A DNA stretch of 64,000 bases from Lachnotalea sp041821265 (GTDB lineage Bacteria > Bacillota > Clostridia > Lachnospirales > Lachnospiraceae). The notes under the pieces are model-generated. The model saw nothing but the letters and a program-made list of their open reading frames with translations. It did not search any database and was not told the DNA's origin. How positions within the stretch are numbered: position 1 is the first letter of the stretch; every line of letters starts with the position of its first letter. A program made the translations under genes and the position numbers. The stretch lies in contig JBGUEQ010000010.1 of assembly GCA_041821265.1 (NCBI GenBank), positions 40,981 through 104,980 of the forward strand, read 5' to 3'. This document shows positions 53,844-62,986 of the stretch, piece by piece.

Positions 53844-56255
53844 TTATTCAACAGTTACAACTGTTTGAGCTGAATAACTGCCATCTGTTGCCGTAAGTAT
53901 AATGCACTCACCCGTTGCTTTAATGATGGCAAGTGCTTCACCGAAATAGGTATCTGTATGATTGTTTAAATACCCCTCCAAGTTGAAGGGACATCCGTTA
54001 CCAAGTGCCAGAAGCTGCCCACCTTGGACATTTACTTTGATATCACCACGTTCTAACGGTTTCACTATGCCATTTTCATCTGTATACTGCAAACGGATAT
54101 AGGCCAGTCCTCCTTCCTTTACCGATTCCTTTTCAGGCAAGGCCCGAAGTTCTGTCTTCTTAGAAGCCGTAATCAGTTCACTTGATCCAATTTTTTCATA
54201 TTGTCTATTATAGGCAATTACTGTAATCTTTCCTGATTTGTATGTAGTATTAAACATGGTACGGCAATTTTTAATACGCTTTCTTCCAATTTGTTTGCCA
54301 TTGATATAGAGTGCAACAGCATAACTATCCGAATATACTTCCACAATAGCAGAATTACCATCACATCCATTCCACGACCAACTTTCCATTGCATTTGTCA
54401 TTTTCCATGCGGATGGTGAATGTTTATCCTTTGTATGGTTGACTGGGCGAACGGCAATTACCGGTCTATCCATCAATCCAAAAGCTGTCTTAGTATAGGC
54501 GGCTTCACCAAGTGGTTTACCTGTTAAATCGATTCTACCTGATCCAGCCGAAATCCAACCTACACCATGGTCAAAGTCAGGAGCATAATCCTCATATTCC
54601 CATGAACCAATACCAATTTCTCCAAGGTAATCCATACCTGCCCATACAAAATCTCCAACTATTCTAGGCTCTTTCTTTGCAAGTTCATAAAATTGGGCTG
54701 CATCTTTGCAAAAAGTTTCGCTTCCAAGAATCAGACGGTGTGGATATTTCTTAAGGTCATGCTTATATCTAAGAATGCCGTAGTTATATCCTGCAATATC
54801 CATGTTGGCAAATGCATCTTTCGTCTTCCAATCACATGGTGGGATTGACGCCCCTAATTTCATAAAATCATCACCAAGAAGTCCTGCTAGATTATTGAAA
54901 AATTCGCTCCCAACTGCTTTTTTCTTTTCTAAGTTTCCGTTTTCCCTATCACTAATATCCTTTTTTGCTTTCTTTTCTGCATTGGCCAATTCTGACTTGG
55001 CCTTTTTATCACTGTATACTCCAAAGCCAATTGAGCTTAAAAAGTTAAAGAAGATATTGACACCACAAGTAACCGGACGAGAATTATCTAGACTATGAAG
55101 ATATTCTGTCATTTCACCTGTCAGTTTAATTCCGCGTTCCTGAGCGGTCTCTGAAACTTCATTTCCCGTTGAATACATAATTACACATGGATGATTAAAA
55201 TCCTTATCAACCATATCTTTAAGATCTTGTTGCCACCATTCTGAAAAATGATCTACATAATCGTATTCAGTTTTATGAATATACCAGCAGTCAACGAATT
55301 CATCCATCATCATGACACCTAGCTTATCACAGGCATCAAGTAGAGCTTTAGAGCAAGGATTGTGTGCAGATCTTACAGCATTATAGCCGTTTTCTTTTAA
55401 AATACTAATTCTTCGCTCTTCTGCATCTGCGTATGTAGCAGCACCAAGAAGCCCATTATCATGATGAATACATGCACCGCGGATGATGATGCGTTCTCCA
55501 TTTATCTTAATGCCGTCGTCACCCCATGTCAATGTGCGGATACCAAAAGAATCCGCACATTCATCCGTGCCGAATGTGACCTTATAAGTATATAAGTTTG
55601 GATGCTCAGGACTCCAAAGCTTTGCATCCATAATTTTCGTTTTTAAAATTACATTACCGTTGGAAATACCATTTAAAACAGCGACTTCTTTTTCACCCTC
55701 CCAAATAGCTATTTGCACTTCTCCCTCGCCTACTGTGTCAACGGAAACCTGAATTTCTGCAGGATCGATTGAAAGTGTTTGAATCCTAACGCCATTTATA
55801 CGGATACGTTTCTTATCGGAAATCCACATAGTAACAGAGCGATAAATTCCTGCACCTGAATACCAGCGGCTATTAGGCTGCTCTGCATTATGTGCAATGA
55901 CTTCAATCTTGTTTGTTTCTCCATACTTTAGTATACCACCAACTTCTGCATAGAAATTAGTATATCCATAAGGACGAGCTGCGACTTTTTCACCGTTAAT
56001 GTACACTTCTGCGTTGCGGTAGACACCTTCAAATTCAAAGATAACTGTCTTTTTCACATAGTCAGAAGGTACTTCAAATGTCTTTGTATAGAGATAATCG
56101 TATCCCTCAAACCAGCAAATATTAATACCGCCAAGCGCATCTTTCGTTCGATTTTCGTACAACATGGCATCGTGTGGGATAGTGACATGCGTTCCTTCTC
56201 CTTCTTCATTAAGATGCTTACATGTCCAGTTATTATTAAATATGATTGCTTTCAT
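53844..56255 (-). CDS. GH2 beta-galactosidase-family protein
   Basis: 803 residues: sugar-binding domain (HVTIPHDAMLYENRTKDALG, near 23-42), Ig-like domain, and a TIM barrel with NAVRSAHNPCSKALLDACDK, IMYSTGNEV (acid/base Glu) and ILGSETFC (nucleophile Glu). DUF4982/C-terminal Ig-like domains follow (KITVIAYNRQYEKIG, then LRALPEKESVKEGGLAYIRL to the end). An unusual Lys/Glu-rich insertion with KKAKSELANAEKKAKKDISD (about 420-450) lies inside the barrel. No signal peptide. It cleaves beta-galactosyl or similar glycosides. Confidence 0.88.
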   Translation of the reverse strand: MKAIIFNNNWTCKHLNEEGEGTHVTIPHDAMLYENRTKDALGGINICWFEGYDYLYTKTFEVPSDYVKKTVIFEFEGVYRNAEVYINGEKVAARPYGYTNFYAEVGGILKYGETNKIEVIAHNAEQPNSRWYSGAGIYRSVTMWISDKKRIRINGVRIQTLSIDPAEIQVSVDTVGEGEVQIAIWEGEKEVAVLNGISNGNVILKTKIMDAKLWSPEHPNLYTYKVTFGTDECADSFGIRTLTWGDDGIKINGERIIIRGACIHHDNGLLGAATYADAEERRISILKENGYNAVRSAHNPCSKALLDACDKLGVMMMDEFVDCWYIHKTEYDYVDHFSEWWQQDLKDMVDKDFNHPCVIMYSTGNEVSETAQERGIKLTGEMTEYLHSLDNSRPVTCGVNIFFNFLSSIGFGVYSDKKAKSELANAEKKAKKDISDRENGNLEKKKAVGSEFFNNLAGLLGDDFMKLGASIPPCDWKTKDAFANMDIAGYNYGILRYKHDLKKYPHRLILGSETFCKDAAQFYELAKKEPRIVGDFVWAGMDYLGEIGIGSWEYEDYAPDFDHGVGWISAGSGRIDLTGKPLGEAAYTKTAFGLMDRPVIAVRPVNHTKDKHSPSAWKMTNAMESWSWNGCDGNSAIVEVYSDSYAVALYINGKQIGRKRIKNCRTMFNTTYKSGKITVIAYNRQYEKIGSSELITASKKTELRALPEKESVKEGGLAYIRLQYTDENGIVKPLERGDIKVNVQGGQLLALGNGCPFNLEGYLNNHTDTYFGEALAIIKATGECIILTATDGSYSAQTVVTVE

Positions 56256-56310
56256 TAATGTCCTCTTTTTCTATATATCGTCTACTTATTGCTTGATTTA
56301 CATCTGTATT

Positions 56311-56347
56311 TTATAACAGTCGAAGCAAAAAGCTTCGACTGTTATAA
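56311..56347. terminator. 16-bp perfect hairpin between the small membrane protein and GH2 genes
   Basis: TTATAACAGTCGAAGC (56311-56326) and GCTTCGACTGTTATAA (56332-56347) form a perfect stem with a 5-A loop (5-T on the transcript). No T-run follows on the minus strand, so besides termination it could be a processing or attenuation element separating the GH3 part from the GH2/GtrA part. Confidence 0.6.
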
Positions 56348-56363
56348 TTTATAGCTATTTCAT

Positions 56364-56759
56364 TTATTTTATTAACTTTGACTGTTCCATAAAACAAGAA
56401 ACAATAGCTGCTAATGTACCTATTAGGAAAATTACACCAAACACGATTACCGCATTGGGATTTCCACCAATAAAATTAACACCGTTCATAATGTCCGAGA
56501 GCGTCGGAAGTCCTAAATAAAAATGCCATGACATTGCCACACCAAAACATATGGAAGGTAGCAGTGGAGTAAACTTATAATTTTTCAAAATAACAAGTCC
56601 TTCACCCACTACTCCAATTAAAATGAGAATAAATGTCACCATTGAAAATGTTCTATCTGCATGATCCGTGATAATAAAAAGAATATCGCCTATCAACATC
56701 AAACAGGAAGCTATAAGACCAATCCTGAAACCAACTGTTCTATTATTAAAAAATCTCAT
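56364..56759 (-). CDS. Small four-span membrane protein, unknown function
   Basis: 131 residues with four hydrophobic segments (GLIASCLMLIGDILFIITDH, FSMVTFILILIGVVGEGLVI, a third around SICFGVAMSWHFYLGL, and VIVFGVIFLIGTLAAIVSCF). It starts one base after the stop of the GH3 gene, whose last codons contain its GGAGG, so translation is coupled. It is probably a partner of the membrane-anchored GH3. Confidence 0.7.
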   Translation of the reverse strand: MRFFNNRTVGFRIGLIASCLMLIGDILFIITDHADRTFSMVTFILILIGVVGEGLVILKNYKFTPLLPSICFGVAMSWHFYLGLPTLSDIMNGVNFIGGNPNAVIVFGVIFLIGTLAAIVSCFMEQSKLIK

Positions 56760-56760
56760 C

Positions 56761-59709
56761 TTAATTATCCTCCTTTCGGCGCTTAATATAACCAGTAAAG
56801 ATAAACATTGTTGCAGCTCCTATCATAGCCACACCGAAAACTCCAATAATTGCATACAAAGCAGGTTGCCACCAAGGAGTGAACTCTACAATATCTGAAT
56901 CTTGTGTAAGACCATTAATCAGATTAGAATGTACCATTGCGTAATAGAATCGTTTATTGGATTCCCTTAGGCTTTGTAGTACATAACCGTCCTTAGTAGC
57001 AAGAAGATACTTCTTAACTTCACTTGCTCGACCTGTATCAGCATTAAATGTATCTGTGCCAGCAACTAGACTGGAAATCGTAGGAACATCAGTTTCACCC
57101 TTAGCAGAGTCAGTAATCGTTACCCCTTTAAAACCCCATTCATTTCTTAGTACCTGCGTAAGCGATGCTTGATCCTGATACATCTGAAGACCACCAACAC
57201 TACTGAATGAAAGCATAGTACCCAGTGCACCACCTTTTGTGAAAGCTCCCTCAAAACCTTTAAGAGGTCCCTGTCGGTAAGCTTGTTCTGTCATAAACAT
57301 GGATAGATCCGTTCTGTTCGTTTCCTGATCATTTGCACAAAAATGCTTGATAGCAACATTTACACCCTTCGCTTGCATTGCCTCTGCCTGAACAGCACTC
57401 ATGGTATATGACATAATACTATCCTCAGAATAATATTCAAAATTTCTTCCGCTAAATGGCGTACGATGCAAATTAGCACCAGGTGACCATAACTGAGTTG
57501 TACCATTGAATAGACAATCTTCTGCAATAAATCCGCCTCGTTCTGCTACTAAATCCTTATTCCAGGTGGACGCTGCAACGACTTCGTTTACATGCATCGT
57601 AGGAGCAGATTGACTACCATATTTATAATTGGACTGAGCACCATCAGGTCCATCTGTATTTGTATTTGCTGGTTTTCCAATTGTAGCAACGGCTGGCTGA
57701 CCAAAGTTTTCTCCAACAATGGAGCTTAAATCACTAATTGTCAACTGATTAAGGAATTGATTCCATGTATTATCGTCATCAAATGGCACATCCCTCATAT
57801 CAATAAGTTTCAGTGTAACATCTGCGCCTTGTATAAAGTTTGTGTAAGCAGGTGCATCAGCAGGTTCTTCATAGGTATCCCCCTCAAGAACTTTTGTCAT
57901 GTTGTCTGTGGTTGAAATATCCGTATAAGAAATAGGATAAGTATTCCAGTCGTCACGATTCAAATATGTCACGCTATCTGGCAGATAATAATTAAGATCA
58001 ATATTATCAAATTGATTGGAAACAATCTCATCCGTAAACTGTGATTTAGCATAAGTTGTGTTATCTGTAGCATCCAATGTTATAGAGGATGTCTTCGTTA
58101 CATCGCCATCTGCTACTGTACCATCAGCATTGACAAGCTTTCCTTCAACCTTTGCTCCGTCTTTTGTAGCAAGCACATTATTTAGTGCATCATGACTGTC
58201 ATTACCAATTGCAAAATAGTAATCGCCTGAATCAAAAACATAACATCCCTTTTTTGACTCATCAACGCCATTTGTAGCATTGTTATCATAGGTTGCAAAT
58301 AGATAATCATCCACCGTTACGGTCACTTCTTCAGACTCACTCGCACCAAGTGCGTTTGTCTTTTCAAAACCTATCATCTGAATTGCAGATTTCTGAGCCT
58401 GCCCAGACTGATAGGGAAGCTGTGCATATAACTGAACAACTGATTTGGATTTTCCAGTATAACTAGAATTCTCTGGATACCCCTCGTTTGTAACCTTAAC
58501 AACAGCAGTAATGGTATGGTTTGTTCTGTCCCAGTTAACGTTTTCTAACTCCTGGGTAAAATTAGCATAAGACATTCCATAACCAAAAGGATAAACCATT
58601 TCAGTCGCATAATCCCATCCAGCATCTTCACCAGCATAAACACCTGCCATGCTATCGGCATTGTTAATACCAAGGACAAGATCTTGATATCTTGTTTCAT
58701 AGTATTTATAACCAGTATAGATATTTTCCGCTTCAACAATATAGTTCTTGGAGTCATTTGCATAGGTAAATGAACCAGCGTTTCTAACAGCGGGAGCAGA
58801 CAAGGAATTTTGTGCATAAGTATCTACAAAATGTCCAGAAGGTTCAGCCTTTCCAGTCAGTATATCTGCTACGCCCTCAAAGCCCTTTAGTCCTGGACCT
58901 CCAATCCAAAGTGCAGCATTCACGCCGTATTCTTCTTCATCAATCCAACCAAGTTCCATCGCATAGGCACTATTGATAAGAACTATTGTTTTGGAGAACT
59001 TACCACTGTCTTTTATCATTTTTAATAAATCTTTTTCTGAATCGTGCAAAGCCAGATAGGAAATCCCATCTCTATCTGAGGTTGCAATATCCTTGCCTTC
59101 ACCACCATCACGTGAAAACATAACAATAGCAACATCATTATAATCACTTGAATATGAATTCTGCAACTCTGTTGTATAAAAATCTTGATCAACTTCACCG
59201 ACGAACCAATCTGGAGCTGCTTTTGTTCTTGTAACTGAACTATTCGCGTAAGCATCATACAATGTATCATTGATTGCAAATCCTACTGATTCTAGTGCAC
59301 TGTATAGACCAACCTGTCTGTCAGGGTTCGAACTAGGACCTCCCGAATTACCTCTATAAACGGGATCTGCTACAGCACGTCCAAATAATGTAACACGCCG
59401 CTCAGAAGAAGCCAATGGCAAGACGGCATTTTCATTCTTTAATAGAACCGTGCCTTCCTCCATTGTCTGTACATCATGTATATCCGAAGCTTGAAGCATA
59501 GCTGTCAGACCATCATCTGATAGATCATAATCGCTTTTATAATATGCAGTATCACCCTCAGCCTCTAGCACCGGTGGAGCAATATGTAAAAAAACATTTA
59601 CCTGACCACTCCAGCTAAGCAACAGATTGGTCATAAATATGGACAAAGAAAGTAGAACGGCCAAAACGGCAGTCATACCACGCCATATATTAGTGTTATT
59701 TCTCATCAT
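56761..59709 (-). CDS. Domain-swapped GH3 protein anchored at both ends in the membrane
   Basis: 982 residues. An N-terminal membrane anchor (about 13-33) is followed by the GH3 C-domain (TMEEGTVLLKNENAVLPLAS, near residue 80), a Fn3-like domain (VYPFGYGMSYANFTQELENV), and only then the GH3 TIM barrel (IKHFCANDQETNRTDLSMFM, WGFKGVTITDSAKGE with the nucleophile Asp). The protein ends in a membrane helix (about 948-970) and the basic tail KRRKEDN. The order of GH3 domains is thus reversed relative to the cytosolic GH3 at 10211. By the positive-inside rule the catalytic part faces outside. Substrate unknown. A lipoprotein lies upstream and a membrane protein downstream. Confidence 0.9.
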   Translation of the reverse strand: MMRNNTNIWRGMTAVLAVLLSLSIFMTNLLLSWSGQVNVFLHIAPPVLEAEGDTAYYKSDYDLSDDGLTAMLQASDIHDVQTMEEGTVLLKNENAVLPLASSERRVTLFGRAVADPVYRGNSGGPSSNPDRQVGLYSALESVGFAINDTLYDAYANSSVTRTKAAPDWFVGEVDQDFYTTELQNSYSSDYNDVAIVMFSRDGGEGKDIATSDRDGISYLALHDSEKDLLKMIKDSGKFSKTIVLINSAYAMELGWIDEEEYGVNAALWIGGPGLKGFEGVADILTGKAEPSGHFVDTYAQNSLSAPAVRNAGSFTYANDSKNYIVEAENIYTGYKYYETRYQDLVLGINNADSMAGVYAGEDAGWDYATEMVYPFGYGMSYANFTQELENVNWDRTNHTITAVVKVTNEGYPENSSYTGKSKSVVQLYAQLPYQSGQAQKSAIQMIGFEKTNALGASESEEVTVTVDDYLFATYDNNATNGVDESKKGCYVFDSGDYYFAIGNDSHDALNNVLATKDGAKVEGKLVNADGTVADGDVTKTSSITLDATDNTTYAKSQFTDEIVSNQFDNIDLNYYLPDSVTYLNRDDWNTYPISYTDISTTDNMTKVLEGDTYEEPADAPAYTNFIQGADVTLKLIDMRDVPFDDDNTWNQFLNQLTISDLSSIVGENFGQPAVATIGKPANTNTDGPDGAQSNYKYGSQSAPTMHVNEVVAASTWNKDLVAERGGFIAEDCLFNGTTQLWSPGANLHRTPFSGRNFEYYSEDSIMSYTMSAVQAEAMQAKGVNVAIKHFCANDQETNRTDLSMFMTEQAYRQGPLKGFEGAFTKGGALGTMLSFSSVGGLQMYQDQASLTQVLRNEWGFKGVTITDSAKGETDVPTISSLVAGTDTFNADTGRASEVKKYLLATKDGYVLQSLRESNKRFYYAMVHSNLINGLTQDSDIVEFTPWWQPALYAIIGVFGVAMIGAATMFIFTGYIKRRKEDN

Positions 59710-59732
59710 TTTTCCTCCTATAAAAATCTAAC

Positions 59733-60329
59733 TTATTTTGCTGCAGTAATCACTGAATAATCAAATGAAGAATTAATTGTATCTACAATTACAGTTGCTT
59801 CTGGGAATGCATTTGCTGCAAGGTATTCTTCTGCTGTCAAAGAACCGCCATCTGTGCCTACAGATGTGCCCATAACATCTGTCCATGCATTTGTATTTAA
59901 GTAGCCAATCGCAGTATCACTAGTTGCAAATGAAATATTAGCAATAATAGAGGTAGGTGCTGATAATGTCAAAGTGTTAAGACCTTCCTCCTCTTGTGAA
60001 GTGAAAGTACCATAGTATTTCGTTACATTAGAGCCTCTAGGAACCTCATCATGAGTACCATCATCATTAAACGCCAAAGTTCCAGAGAACGTCGTACTAG
60101 TATTTGTCAAACAATAGGTATTGTCAGCGTAAGTCTCGATTGTTTCTACAGAGAATGTTGCCTGTTTATATGTGTAATCAGGATATGCACTCATAAATCC
60201 CACGTCTTCAGTCGATTCATAGAAACCATTTAATTCGTTTGTAGGTGTTTTACTGCAAGCAGCCAAGCTGAATGTTAATGCCAAAGTTAAAGCAACTACT
60301 TGTACCATTTTTACCATTTTCTTTTTCAT
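59733..60329 (-). CDS. Small lipoprotein, unknown function
   Basis: 198 residues with signal and lipobox (VQVVALTLALTFSLAACSKT; lipidated Cys25). The mature part is a beta-rich domain with repeated strand patterns (NTYCLTNTSTTFSGTLAFND, GSNVTKYYGTFTSQEEEGLN). No known family recognised. It begins the operon with the double-anchored GH3 (24 bp gap) and is preceded by the promoter and direct repeats at 60401-60471. It may bind substrate or present it to the GH3 on the outer face. Confidence 0.75.
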   Translation of the reverse strand: MKKKMVKMVQVVALTLALTFSLAACSKTPTNELNGFYESTEDVGFMSAYPDYTYKQATFSVETIETYADNTYCLTNTSTTFSGTLAFNDDGTHDEVPRGSNVTKYYGTFTSQEEEGLNTLTLSAPTSIIANISFATSDTAIGYLNTNAWTDVMGTSVGTDGGSLTAEEYLAANAFPEATVIVDTINSSFDYSVITAAK

Positions 60330-60400
60330 TTTTACTTTCTCCTTTAAAATGTTTTTGTTAAAATATCAGTATCTTAACTTCCAAATACTTCTTTTGTAAT

Positions 60401-60429
60401 ATTATAGGAATATCGTTTTGTTATCAATA
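60401..60429 (-). promoter_or_regulatory. Candidate promoter of the lipoprotein/GH3 operon
   Basis: On the minus strand TATAAT (60401-60406) lies about 70 bp before the lipoprotein ATG. The -35 region at 60422-60429 offers TTGATA or TATTGA at 15-17 bp spacing, both poor. A weak -35 is what one expects of an activator-dependent promoter, and the direct repeats lie immediately upstream. Confidence 0.5.
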
Positions 60430-60435
60430 CAATTT

Positions 60436-60471
60436 GCCTAAACTTAAATTTTTTTAGCTTAACCTTAAATT
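60436..60471 (-). promoter_or_regulatory. Two 15-bp direct repeats, candidate LytTR (AgrA/ComE-type) binding sites
   Basis: On the minus strand AATTTAAGGTTAAGC (60457-60471) and AATTTAAGTTTAGGC (60436-60450) match at 13 of 15 positions with 21-bp periodicity. The cores AAGGTTAAG and AAGTTTAGG resemble AgrA sites (ACAGTTAAG / ACAGTTAGG, from memory). The proximal repeat ends about 6 bp before the -35. The distal repeat overlaps the final codons of the kinase gene. The LytTR regulator two genes upstream is the obvious ligand; binding is inferred. Confidence 0.6.
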
Positions 60472-61781
60472 GTACAATTCTGAAAAACGATATTCAAATT
60501 AAATATATCTTCATCCAGTTTGACTGATAACTCCCCTCCATACTTCTCTACCAGATACTTCATACTTTTCATTCCAAATCCATGATAGTCTATATCTTCA
60601 TCCGTCGTTACTGGTAGACCGTCTTCAAATATCATATTACCTTGGTAATAATTTTCAAAATGTATGGATATAAGTCCTATGGTATCCTTAACAATCAAAG
60701 TGATGATTCGTTTTTCTTTGTCTTTCAAATTACGAGTAGAATTAATGGAATTTTCCAATGCATTCCCAAAAAGTGAAAAGATATCTGCTTCTTTCATAAA
60801 GCTCAGTTTTTCTCCATCTATCATACATGTAAATTCAATATCTTCTCGCTCACATTGCAATCTCTTCTCCGCTATTACTATATCCAACACCTGATTTCCC
60901 GTCATTGGTATATCATAGATGGATATCGCCTTTTTCAATTCTTCGATTTCTGACTCGTCAATTCTATTTGAAAAATGATTCAATTGATGTTTCAAATCAT
61001 GACATTTAATATTAATCAGGCGAATATTTGCCTGTGATATAGAAAACTGATCTTTTTCCTTTTGCAACAGTGACTCAATGATATTTAGTTCATCTTGTAA
61101 TACACTTGTTCGAAAGTTATACAGCAAAAAGTACATAGTAAAAATACAACACATAATATCTAATAGTGCACAAATCATAAAAATTTGAGTTTGTGCATTT
61201 TCTTGACAAATTCTAAATATAATTGAAAAAACTGTAGCATATAAATTCACAAAAATACATAATACAACGATAATCTTATTATTAAAATATTTTTCATCCT
61301 GTTTTTCGAATTTTTTAATAAAAAGCAAATATGACAAAGCATACAAAATGCTCTCGATTAGAATATATAGTATCAAATATATGATGTAATTTTTATTAAT
61401 ATTGTAAATATATTTCGTTATACCTAACCCTTCCATAATTATTTCATTAATTTCATAATACAAATGCTGAATTGCATAAACTCCAGTCACACAAAAAATA
61501 CCAGTAAGTATTGAAATCTTATAACAAAAAATCATACCCGCTACTACTGCAAAAAATAAAACTATATAGCGAGATATCGTAAATAGTATACTTGTCATCC
61601 AATCGTCCGTATAATAACGCAAGAATATACTCGCTATAATTAAACATATAGTTATAAGAAAAAGAACCCTTAAGGTAAAATATTTCCGTCTCTGAAAACA
61701 AGTGGCAAATAAAATACTTAATACAAATAATTCAATAATAAAACGAAATTCAAAAATATTTTCCAGAATTTTAATAATCAT
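60465..61781 (-). CDS. AgrC-like sensor histidine kinase (GHKL ATPase)
   Basis: About 438 residues from the ATG at 61781, which overlaps the regulator stop as ATGA; the open frame to 61805 is not needed. Six to seven membrane segments occupy residues 1-~220. A coiled coil follows, then INIKCHDLKHQLNHF with the phospho-His, and the GHKL ATPase (FGNALENSINS, HGFGMKSMKYLVEKYGGEL). AgrC/BlpH-type kinases detect peptide signals in the membrane. No AgrB or AgrD gene is seen nearby, so the signal could be something else. Its 3' end overlaps the operon's direct repeats. Confidence 0.88.
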   Translation of the reverse strand: MIIKILENIFEFRFIIELFVLSILFATCFQRRKYFTLRVLFLITICLIIASIFLRYYTDDWMTSILFTISRYIVLFFAVVAGMIFCYKISILTGIFCVTGVYAIQHLYYEINEIIMEGLGITKYIYNINKNYIIYLILYILIESILYALSYLLFIKKFEKQDEKYFNNKIIVVLCIFVNLYATVFSIIFRICQENAQTQIFMICALLDIMCCIFTMYFLLYNFRTSVLQDELNIIESLLQKEKDQFSISQANIRLINIKCHDLKHQLNHFSNRIDESEIEELKKAISIYDIPMTGNQVLDIVIAEKRLQCEREDIEFTCMIDGEKLSFMKEADIFSLFGNALENSINSTRNLKDKEKRIITLIVKDTIGLISIHFENYYQGNMIFEDGLPVTTDEDIDYHGFGMKSMKYLVEKYGGELSVKLDEDIFNLNIVFQNCTI

Positions 61782-62494
61782 ATGTTTTTTCCCGCCCCCA
61801 GCCAATCAGCTAATTGTTTCATAAACATTTTCTTTCTTGGATGACTGATTAACAGTTCCTCTCCATTCGTCATTGTAATTATATAACCTTGAACACGGGA
61901 AATATATTGAGGATTAATCAAATAGCAGGAATTACATCTTAGAAAGCTGCAAACTTGTAATTGCTTTTCTAAATCTGATAACGATCCATAACCATCTACC
62001 ACACTATCAAAAAGATGATATTGTACCTTATGTCCTGATACCTCAATATAAACTAACTGTCTGGAAGATAAATATACTATTCCTCCTTTACGCGATACCA
62101 CAATATTAAATCCCGCATTGGAAGATATTTTAGCTAATGCTTTTTTAAATTTCATAGAAAAAGTGGCATATCCAACAGGTTTTAAAATAAAATCAAGAGC
62201 ATCTACTTCATAACCTTTAACAGCATACTTTGCCATATTCGTTACGAAAATCAAAATGACTACATTATCCAGTTCCCTTAGTTTTACAGCCGCTTCCATC
62301 CCATTAATCTGTGGCATCATAATATCCATAAAAATAATGTCATACACATGCCTATAATTCTCTAACAAATTAATTGCATTTTTAAATCGTTCAATTTGAA
62401 ATGTTTCTTTATTTGTTTTTCCATATTCGCTAATATATTCTTCCAGAATGTTTGCTTCTCTATCATCATCCTCTACAATAGCAATGTTTAGCAT
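61778..62494 (-). CDS. LytTR-family response regulator (AgrA-like)
   Basis: 238 residues. The receiver domain (1-~125) has IAIVEDDDREANILEEYI and DIIFMDIMMPQINGMEA with the phospho-Asp. The LytTR domain (about 140-238) has SSRQLVYIEVSGHKVQYHLF, FLRCNSCYLINPQYISRVQG and LISHPRKKMFMKQLADWLG. It is translationally coupled to the kinase. LytTR proteins bind pairs of about 9-10-bp direct repeats 20-22 bp apart, and such repeats occur at 60436-60471. Confidence 0.92.
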   Translation of the reverse strand: MLNIAIVEDDDREANILEEYISEYGKTNKETFQIERFKNAINLLENYRHVYDIIFMDIMMPQINGMEAAVKLRELDNVVILIFVTNMAKYAVKGYEVDALDFILKPVGYATFSMKFKKALAKISSNAGFNIVVSRKGGIVYLSSRQLVYIEVSGHKVQYHLFDSVVDGYGSLSDLEKQLQVCSFLRCNSCYLINPQYISRVQGYIITMTNGEELLISHPRKKMFMKQLADWLGAGKNI

Positions 62495-62599
62495 AACGAC
62501 TCCTCCTATTTCAATTATGTAAATTAGTATAGCAATAAAATTTGCTGACTACAAGCTACTATTCCCTTTGACCCGTGTTGCCGTAACTTCCTGTCTATT

Positions 62600-62986
62600 G
62601 GTTTCTACTCAATAATACTTACCCTTGTATTCTAACGTATCTTTATAAAGAGCTGGAACTGCGTATCTTTCTACATTAGATTCAGACATTTTCCCAATAC
62701 ATGAATATAAGCCGAATCTCCAGTGCAATAGATTGAAGTGAAATATCTTTATCAGCAGCAAACCAAAGATATGTTTTAATAACCGTCAAACGCTGATTGC
62801 GTGTTCCTTGTTTATTTCCAGATGCTTTGAGATATTTCTGTTGTCCCTAAGGTAATACCGGAAAATAGTAAGTGCATCACGATAAGACTTTACCGTTGCA
62901 AGGCTACGCATCATATGAACTTTCATATATAATTCGAAAAATTCAAAGGTCATGGAAAAAAATAGCTTTTTTTCTTTATTTTTCAT
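62600..62986 (-). pseudogene. Tyrosine recombinase (integrase) N-terminal remnant
   Basis: From 62986 the minus strand reads FEFFELYMKVHMMRSLATVK, SYRDALTIFRYYLRDNRNIS, then after a frameshift and deletion TRNQRLTVIKTYLWFAADKD, ISLQSIALEIRLIFMYWENV and ERYAVPALYKDTLEYKG. This is the SAM-like core-binding domain of an XerD-type recombinase, as in clostridial ICEs. The catalytic domain (RHRY) is absent. Confidence 0.78.
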
